Assembly (NCBI GenBank): GCA_012064385.1
Contig: QRDG01000827.1
Location: 372,001-436,000 of the forward strand
From: Puccinellia tenuiflora
Taxonomy: Eukaryota > Streptophyta > Magnoliopsida > Poales > Poaceae
DNA length: 64,000 bases
Reading direction: 5' to 3'
The position numbers and the translations under genes were made by a program. Below the pieces are notes generated by a model that was not told where the DNA came from, did no database searches, and saw nothing but the letters and a program-made list of their open reading frames with translations. Of the stretch, positions 57,029 through 64,000 are shown in pieces (within the stretch, counting starts at the first letter, position 1; every line of letters starts with the position of its first letter).

Positions 57029-58553
57029 TGATAACCCCCAAGAGCAGGGGATCACTGTAGCACCTCTCAATGTGGAAGTAGGGTATTGATCCGTAGGAGC
57101 AAGAAGGAAAAGTAATCTATTCCCTACAACTAAAGTGTCACAAGTTTTAGTTGATTATGCACTAAACAGGTTTAAAGAACAAGATGGTTGATTTAATGGA
57201 TGGAAATTTAATGTAACAAAACAAGAATGTAGAAGTGTCCCAATCCTCTTCAATGCAAGAGGACAAAACAAAGTTTTTCTCTTATAGGAACAATGGACAT
57301 GGGTTCATGGGTTCACTCAATCCTCTCTCCCATCAATGGTGATTATCATGTTATAGATAAAAAGTTCACACAATTGTCATGCTTTAATGGTAAACTTCTA
57401 TGACGGCTACATGTCCTAAAACACATAGTTGAAAAAAATAATCATTTGTGTTGCTAGGTCACCCTCGTAAGGCTAGCCTATTTTGCTGTCACTCCCACAT
57501 CATACTTCTTCCTTTTTACCCCCAGATAATGGATGTTGGGTTGTATTGTGTCACTCAATACATATGCCATTGTCACCTCGGCCATCCCATACCTACATAC
57601 ATCATACTTCTTAATGGACAATATTCTAAACACTAGTGCAATGATTCATATTTCGTGTGCATGACCACATCTCTCTCATCTACCCACACTTGGTGGTGTC
57701 AATCACCTCATGACAAGGATAAGCAAGGCATTATGCATAAATCAAACCATCACATGCATCATAGAATATCTCCAAAGTATGACAAGTCATAAAAGATCCA
57801 ACACAACGGTAAATGCATAACAAATATCATCTCATACCACAATATCCACCATAGGAATTACATAGATAGATCCATACTCATGCAAGGAATGTCATATGGA
57901 CTTCAACAATGATCATACATAGAGAGATTCGATCAAGTTACCACCACAAACCGAAAGTATAGGGGGTGGACTACTCCCCCTTCATCATGGTGATGACGGT
58001 GGAGATGTTGGAGAAGATGGAGACCACCCCGACAGCGCCCCGCCGGAGTTTTCCCCCTCCAATCTGCAGCTTCAGGTCTCTGTTTCGTGGTTTCTGTGTT
58101 TCGGCGGCACTCTCCTCTGGAAAACGTCGGGGGACTATTTTTATAGTCATTTTTAGGTCAAAAGGAAGCTTCAGGAAGAAAGATCGATGGCAATGGAGCC
58201 ACGAGGGCCAAAAGGGTGGGTCCCACACGGCCAAAGAATCTGGCCGCGTGGGCCTATGCCTTTGGGCCTTCGGGCCTCCACTTTTCCGCTTCCTTCGCTC
58301 CTACGCCTTCTTCCTTCCAAAAAATGATCCTCGTAAATTTTCAGGTCAATTGGACGTCGTTTGGGTCCCTGAAACATCAAAATATAGAAAATAGGGTTTT
58401 CTGCCAGTTCTGGGTTAATTCCAGAAAAATAGGAAAACTGTGAAATCTTCCCAAAATCATTATAAAACAATGATATAACCCTTATATGATGCAAATATGA
58501 TTAAAATATAAGTAATATAATGCAAAGTTCATGTATGCATTTTACGTGCATCA
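57029..58553 (-). repeat. LTR, right copy (5') of tandem Gypsy element
   Basis: 1525 bp, very similar to 51568-53090 with scattered substitutions. TATA-type box on the minus strand at about 58134-58147. It joins Copia LTR sequence at 58554. Confidence 0.92.
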
Positions 58554-58649
58554 AATGGACACACCTACAAGTAGCTCAATACAAACATTAGTCCATAGAG
58601 ATTGTCATTAATTACCAAAACCACACATGGTGGCAACCATGCACTTTCA
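58554..58649 (-). repeat. Remnant of Copia 5' LTR
   Basis: 96 bp ending CATGCACTTTCA on the plus strand, matching the outer end of the LTR at 42908-45151 (TTAGTCCATAGAGATTGTCA). The Gypsy insertion cut it. Confidence 0.85.
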
Positions 58650-58654
58650 CTGTT

Positions 58655-60529
58655 CCAATGTACTCCTGTTAAATAAAACGATTCTCCTAGGACGTTGCTT
58701 GCCAGTTAGCAATTTTGGATTACTAAAACGACCGCCATATCTTCACTGTTCATTTCTGAAATTACCTAAAACACTTGCTCCTGTGAGTTAGAACTGTTGT
58801 GGTGCTGTCATGTAAATGTATATTATGCTTGCTTGTGTATTTAGGAGTGTTAGTTAGAGCTAAACTGAACCACAAGAGCAGGTTCAGGACATTTTATCAT
58901 AGCAGACTTTACTACATGCACATCTCTGAATTTGGCTAAACTGTGCACTGTCCTGAGTGTTTTGCTAGCATGCTTACCTATCTAAGCTGGAAATACACAT
59001 AATCATCAGTATATGGACCTCTGAGAGCTAAACTGAACTGAATATGGGTCTCTTGTTGCTCACTCGTTTGAATAAAGTTCAGAGATGGAGGTAATTTTGA
59101 AGAAAACCATTTCAAAATTAAGAGAACAACCAACTTTTGTTATAGTTTCTATATCATGTTAGGGTGTCTATGAAAATACAGTAAGGAACCACCCCATTTA
59201 CTTTGCTTGGTTAATGCATGAGACGCAGGTTGTGGTCTCTGCTCCCAGTAGGCGCACTGCGCCCTACTCCACCCGCAGCAAGTGTCAAACTTCTAATAAG
59301 ATTTTCTGCATTTTCTTACGTTGATGTTCAGGCTAAATCCCCAAATACTATTCTCTACCTGAAATTATCATGAGGTTAAGTAAACCAGCCCTTTCCTACT
59401 TTTTTTTTCCCAATTCATCTGTGAGATCATAGCATATTATTAAGTATCGCTGCCAAATTTTTTGGTACAATATGTCCTTCCATTTGCCTTATAGTGGTGG
59501 TGTATCCCCTTTAGTCGATACTATGTCTTCTTGCTCATGCAACTTAGTTACTTGCTTCTAAAACTGCTGGAATTGGTAGCCTGTTAAATGTTAGTTCTTT
59601 GGGACTGCACAGGAAAAGAGAGAGAAGGCCACATCAGACTAAAACTTTCACACATGCAGCTGTGCTTTGCAGCTAAAATCCCAGTGGCTCCCTTCACCGT
59701 GGCCCTAGCCATGAAAGATCAGCAATGGAGCACACATGAAGCAATTCTGGTTATTGTTATAATTTTGAGACATAACCTCACCAAGCAACTGTTTCTATTT
59801 ATTGGCAAAGATTAATCTAACTTGGTTTTCATTATTTTGTTTCTCCTGAAAGATTTTCTATCCGTTGTGAATTAGTTATGTCATCCGCTGTGGTTGAGAT
59901 GTATCGTAAGAACTCTACTATATGACTTGTGGTTGCTACTACCTACTTCCATTGTATATGTTTTCTAATGCCTTTTAGAATTGCTAAGGGTATAATGATC
60001 ATGTAATCATTTCCTGCTACTATCTTTTTCACAATGTTTTGCATTATCGTTTAGGATACAAGATCTTGGGAGCGTGGAGTCCATGACAACATTTAGCACT
60101 GTCTACTTAGTCCATGGGTTCATGTAAATCTGTTTCTTCCCTAACTAGAGCCTGGCTAGATAACCCCTTTTCCATCGAGACATGTAATATGTTTGAGTAG
60201 ACCTTTTTATTGGGGTATATGTTTATTTTCAATGGACCTTTTATTAGTCTTATTAATCCCCAATCGCTACAAGACATTGTGTTGTGCAGGTCTCTTTTCC
60301 TGTTTTATTGTGTAATAACTTATGAACTTTCCGAGACTGAGATTATGTAATCACTCTCTACTTCTATCTTTTGTCCAAATGATTTGCCTACCATTTGATT
60401 TTTTATTTATGGTAATCCATCTGAATTATTGGGGGTTTGGGTCACCGTTAGGTCTGTCTCGCGCGGCAAGCCACGCTTTCTACCTAGTAAAATAAATTTG
60501 AGAACAAGGTTGATCAAGTCTTGCTTCAA
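58655..60529 (+). other. Low-copy-looking sequence, intron-like
   Basis: T-rich sequence with no LTR features. A short open stretch at 59600-59815 follows TGCACAG and could be an exon, but I cannot identify it. Colinear with 40385-42907 once the Copia element is removed. Confidence 0.35.
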
Positions 60530-60830
60530 GCTTATTTTATATAACATGAAATTTTGAATTCCACCAAACAATTATGTTACCTCATACTTGATGGCTATTG
60601 TCCCAATCATCAAAAATTGATATTCCTTGTGATGATCATATATGGGACTATCAATATCTCCAATCTTGGCGGTTTTAACATTTGCAATTGAATTTAAACC
60701 ATAAACCTTGTCAACCTTCTTTGGAAAATAAACCGTGTGCTCTTTGTCATTAACATTAAAAGTAACCTTCCCATTGTTGCAGTCAATAAGAGCCCCTGCA
60801 GTATTAAAGAAAGGTCTCCCAAGAATCTAA
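60530..60830 (-). pseudogene. Fragment of Athila-type protease C-terminus
   Basis: The minus strand reads ILGRPFFNTAGALIDCNNG and VTFNVNDKEHTVYFPKK, then continues to a YEVT end near 60565. This matches the end of the gag-protease at 7840-8092 closely in protein. It has no LTR or PBS nearby; flanks are unrelated. Confidence 0.8.
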
Positions 60831-60936
60831 AGACAACACTCTTGCCCCAGTTGGGGCGATTCTCAGACCATGTGACCTCGTGGCCGTTGGATTGAGCGTA
60901 ACAGTGGATCTCAGACGTACAAAAATTTAACCGCAT

Positions 60937-62790
60937 GATATAAAAGGAGCCCGCCATGGTGAAAACCCTAGCTGCCACATTTCGCTCCTATCCATCCCTT
61001 GTTGCAGCCGCCACCCCACTTTTCCCGCGTTCTTCTCTCCCTCCCCTCTGCTCCCGCTGCCGTCCTCCTCCTCCTCCATCTCCTCGTCCCACCCGCGTCA
61101 CCCTTCTCTTCCCCGTCGACGAGATCAAACCACCTCTGCGTCATCGGCCTCCACCTCGCTGAGCCACCATCGTTCTCCCCCGTGTAGCCAGCCGTACTGA
61201 TGGTGCGCCACCTTCCTATGCAGCGGTCGGGCCGGAGCCGCATCCTGCAAGAGGGTCGGGTGGCTGGCGCCGGAACCGTTGGTTGAGATCGAAGATGCCC
61301 TCGAGAGGACCCACCGTCGTCCTCCTTGCATCCAGAAGGAATCCACCTCCAAGCTCAGGAATCAAGAGTGACCTGACTCGTCTTCTTCTGCACGTGTGTA
61401 TTAGAGGATGGATTGGAGATCAACCATGGCTCACGACCCTGGTTCAGGTTTGCATCTGCACAACCCCTCCTTTCCTGTAAGCTTGATTTCTCGCTCAGAT
61501 CTGTGCTGCTCATGTTCTTCCCTCATTGTGTAGTGCGATTCGGTTGATCTGTGTTTGGGAGAGAGGTTGGTGGGCAAGGCCCCTATAGGTAGGTACGGAC
61601 TGTCCAGAGAGATATCCAACATTTTTTTGTTCACCTTCTCTTATTCACATCATTTTTATTTCTCCCAATGACATGGTTTTTGATCCTGTAGTGTTTGAGG
61701 CTCAGTTGCTATCTAGAACCAGGTGCTCCCAATGACATGGGTTTTGATCCTGTAGTGTATGAGGCTCAGTTGCTATCTAGAACCAGGTGCGTAAGATCAA
61801 ATGCATGCTACATCATTTTTTCTATTAGTGTTTTGCTTATTTACGAGCAATACAGGGCTGTGGAAAGGTTCATGAGGATAGGATTTAATTTAGTTGGAGA
61901 TGGACCATATCGGTGTGTTTGCTTTCTCTCCTTCAATGAGACACGTACCTGATGATTTATTGTATATGCCTATGTTCATCTGTATACATAGTATTTAAAT
62001 GAGATAAGCTGGAGCACTTTATTTTCTTGTCATTTGCATCTTATTTTGTAGACACACAAAGTTTTAAGTGGATTATTATTTCTTTGCTGCTGACAATATT
62101 GACCTACTCACGAGTTCTTGATTTGAGTACTAAATAGAGGCACTGTTTACATGTTCACACATTCCCTATGACTACAAATCCACCTTTTCTTATTTCATAG
62201 TTAGGTTTAATATCGGTCTTGCCACACATCCTGATATGATTGTGTAAAATAGAGACAATCGATTCAGTTATCTGGATCCTCTTTTGGCTAACTTTCTACC
62301 ATTTCCAGTGCATGTGTATTGGTTATATAATCCATTTAACTGCAGGTTTATGATGGTTTATGCCTACTTTATAGTCAGATGCTTACTTTTATCTTTCCGT
62401 AGGTACTCTTTTGATTTGTTGTTCGGTTGGATCTGGTGGCATTGCGGTCACACTGGTTCCAGGTTAGTTGTTTTTTATCCATTGGGGAAGAACGTTGCTT
62501 GGGTATGTGTGATGATTACAGTCTACTTATTCCATGACGCAGGCTTGAAGGTGTTGTTTTTCTTGGTGGTCTGTTTGTTCTCGACAAAGGCTGTCGCTGG
62601 TCAGAAGGTGAGCATCCGGCTCCATCCTCTGTGTTTTCTCTAGGGGGATCAATGCTCTGGTTGGGTTAGGGTTACATCGGACTGGAATATCAGCCATACT
62701 TCTTTTTATATTAGATGCTACAGCCCATTCTCATTCAAACTGCATTCATTAATGTGATATCCAATGTTCTCAAGATTGGAAACTGCACCT
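60937..62790 (+). other. Gene-like region, promoter plus leader, product unknown
   Basis: A TATA box (GATATAAAAGG, 60937-60947) is followed by AAAACCCTAGC (a telo-box-like motif seen in leaders of housekeeping genes) and a C-rich leader. The ATG at 60956 lies too close to the TATA box to be downstream of the start site, so the 68-codon frame there is unlikely to be translated. Downstream T-rich sequence has exon-sized open pieces but no recognisable protein. It could be a noncoding transcript or a decayed gene. Confidence 0.35.
61662..61789 (+). repeat. 64-bp tandem duplication
   Basis: CTCCCAATGACATGG...AACCAGGTG is present twice in a row (61662-61725 and 61726-61789) with about two differences. 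Confidence 0.9.
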
Positions 62791-64000
62791 TGAAAGAGCA
62801 TGGTTGCCCCATATGTTGTTTTGGTAATTAATGACAATCTCTATGGACTAATGTGTGCTTTGAGTTATATTTGCAGTGTTGGTCCATATGGAATGCTTGT
62901 ACTCCATATGTTGGAGTCGAGACGAAAAGAAGAAGATTATATGTTGATCAAGGCTAAGTGCAAATTGATCAACATAGAAGATAAGGGCTTGCGAAAGAGT
63001 GTCTCTCCCATATTGGTGTATGGGGGACCAATATGCGAGGCTTCACCGAGCGGAGTGTAATCAAGAAAGATAAGGGCAAGTGAAGATATGCGAAAGAGTG
63101 CCTCTCCCATATTGGTGTATGGGGGAGCAATATGCGAGGCTTCACCGAGCGGAGCGTAATCAAGAAAGGTGATCCACTTGAGAGGAGATCAAGATCGCCA
63201 TCATCTAGCTCAAGTGAAATGCGCAAGGCAAAGGTATGATCTTGATAGGGTTTCTATTTTACCGGTCTCGCGGTGTAGTTGGGAGATCGGGTTTTAGGAT
63301 AGGTAACCGTACTATCAAGAGGGGCTCTCAAGTGAGCTTTAGCGTATCGGTCGTAGAGAGCTCAAACCTTTGCATCATGGACATCATCTTTATTGGTTCT
63401 TATTTGTTTCTTATCGTGGTGTGGTCTTGGTGCTTGTCATTCTTGTCATGACAAGGCCAAGCTCATCGAAAACGGTTTTCATATGCGTCTTCCATTGCAT
63501 TTTCGATATTGGAAATTTTGTCGGTTTGTCCTTGAGAAATTATCCACACATACATGTGTTGAGAATTTATCTCTTAATTGTTTTCAAATATTTCCAAGGA
63601 TAGCTACTATCATCCTCTTTCCAACAAAATTGGTTTCACCTCTTTCGGACTTCATTTGCAAAAGATATGATGGTTCCGGTTTGCAAGAGAGAGGTTTAAC
63701 CTTTCCTTATATGTTATTATAATATCTTGTTGGACTATGATGTTTATATGCATAATCTTGTAGTGCTTGTTATGGTGATTCCAACGAGCCCAAGATCGTC
63801 GAAAACGGAGTCCGGATGCAAAAGATATTGCAATTTTAGTTTCACTGGTTTGGCTAGGCCAGCATGGCCGGCCCCATGGCCGGGGCCTCTCTGATTGCAT
63901 GGCCGGCCATCATGGCTGGGCTATGGCCGGCCAGGCCGGCCTCCCTCCTCCGGCTGCCCGAAAATTGGCCTAACGGCCATATTTTTGGCTCCCTTTTAAG
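62791..64000 (+). repeat. Start of a SIRE-type Copia LTR, runs off window
   Basis: Starts TGAAAGAGCATGGTTGCCCC and shares long blocks with the reverse complement of 42908-45151, for example AATTAATGACAATCTC, CACCAATATGGG and AAAACGGAGTCCGGATGCAA. The end is beyond 64000. It has a direct duplication at 62981-63168 and a GGCCGG-rich palindromic block at 63860-63950. Confidence 0.85.
62981..63168 (+). repeat. Tandem duplication within the LTR
   Basis: Two copies of a unit of about 90-98 bp with GCGAAAGAGTG, CTCTCCCATATTGGTGTATG and GCTTCACCGAGCGGAG. The homologous LTR at 42908-45151 has only one copy of this block (near 44880-44970). Confidence 0.85.

Larger units (their letters stand above)
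51063..58553 (-). mobile_element. Tandemly arranged Gypsy-type element with an unknown protein
   Basis: Read right to left: LTR (58553-57029), PBS (57001-57020), internal region (57000-53106), PPT (53105-53091), LTR (53090-51568), then again PBS and the 5' internal region (51567-51063), cut at the Copia gag. This LTR-internal-LTR-internal order is a tandem, as produced by recombination between LTRs of two copies. The PBS is the Athila/Gypsy type. The internal region has no gag, protease or RT that I recognise, only the frames at 55525-56447 and 51012-51329. The right flank is the Copia LTR; no target duplication is visible at the truncated left end. Confidence 0.8.
42908..58649 (-). mobile_element. 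SIRE-like Copia element carrying gag only
   Basis: The plus-strand left LTR is complete (42908-45151). At the right end only the outer 96 bp of the other LTR survive (58554-58649). Flanks TTGTT (42903-42907) and CTGTT (58650-58654) match at four of five bases. Gag lies at 48740-51062 on the minus strand; the 3.6 kb to the PPT has no RT, integrase or RNase H. It is therefore non-autonomous (TR-GAG-like). A Gypsy element inserted into the 5' LTR, and an accompanying deletion removed the rest of that LTR, the PBS and the start of gag. Confidence 0.8.

Noticed and set aside
60956..61162. 68-codon ORF starting just after a TATA box
   Set aside because: The ATG is about 8 bp past the TATA box, so it would precede the transcription start; proline-rich with no known domain.
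1..64000. Endogenous virus, rRNA, tRNA or organelle insert
   Set aside because: No coat, movement, replicase, rRNA or cloverleaf-like sequence was recognised; pol motifs are all of retrotransposon type.

Overview
This window is repeat-dense intergenic DNA from a grass genome, most likely a Triticeae-type cereal. The evidence is long Gypsy and Copia LTRs with TG...CA ends, Athila-, Tat- and SIRE-lineage protein families, a Stowaway MITE, and nested insertion. A run of 423 Ns shows it is a draft assembly. I saw no rRNA, tRNA, CRISPR array, bacterial operon or clearly intact host gene.

Layout. (1) 1-18145: a minus-strand Tat-like Gypsy element with gag, protease, RT, RNase H and integrase, all decayed. 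Its 5' LTR is at 17639-18145 and its 3' end lies left of base 1. Antisense to pol, on the plus strand, is a four-exon ORF (2-1447) that is still fully open. (2) 3944-12815: a plus-strand Athila-like element nested inside the outer RT/RNase H region. It has gag-protease and an ATHILA-ORF1-like gene behind its own leader and intron, but no RT. (3) 18146-22528: mosaic of gene fragments: a broken two-membrane-segment host gene, an 8-bp-TSD hAT-like element inside it carrying a PADRE/DUF4228-like pseudogene, an Exo70-like scrap, and Mutator-like long inverted repeats around captured gene pieces. (4) 22.9-24.7 kb: AT-rich unclassified element with about 67-bp tandem repeats, then a Stowaway MITE. 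(5) 24740-34592: Athila-like LTRs, an assembly gap, and a minus-strand gag-protease element without RT. (6) 34593-40385: stacked LTR remnants, one split by a 3.1-kb solo LTR with a perfect TSD (GTGAT). (7) 40385-42907 and 58655-62790: low-copy-looking sequence, separated by a 15.7-kb insertion. (8) 42908-58649: a minus-strand SIRE-like Copia element with gag only, itself carrying a tandemly arranged Gypsy element (51063-58553) that encodes a protein I do not recognise. (9) 62791-64000: start of another SIRE-type LTR.

Common theme: apart from the decayed outer Tat-like element, none of the internal regions present encodes a visible reverse transcriptase. They supply gag/protease or element-specific proteins plus long noncoding tracts, so they would depend on polymerase made elsewhere. 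Several noncoding tracts repeat motifs that resemble the element's own priming sites (PPT-like AAGCTTGGGG; PBS-like sites; TTTCAATTGGTA). These, with the open antisense spliced ORF, are the observations most worth following up. All identifications are from reading the sequence; no database search was run.
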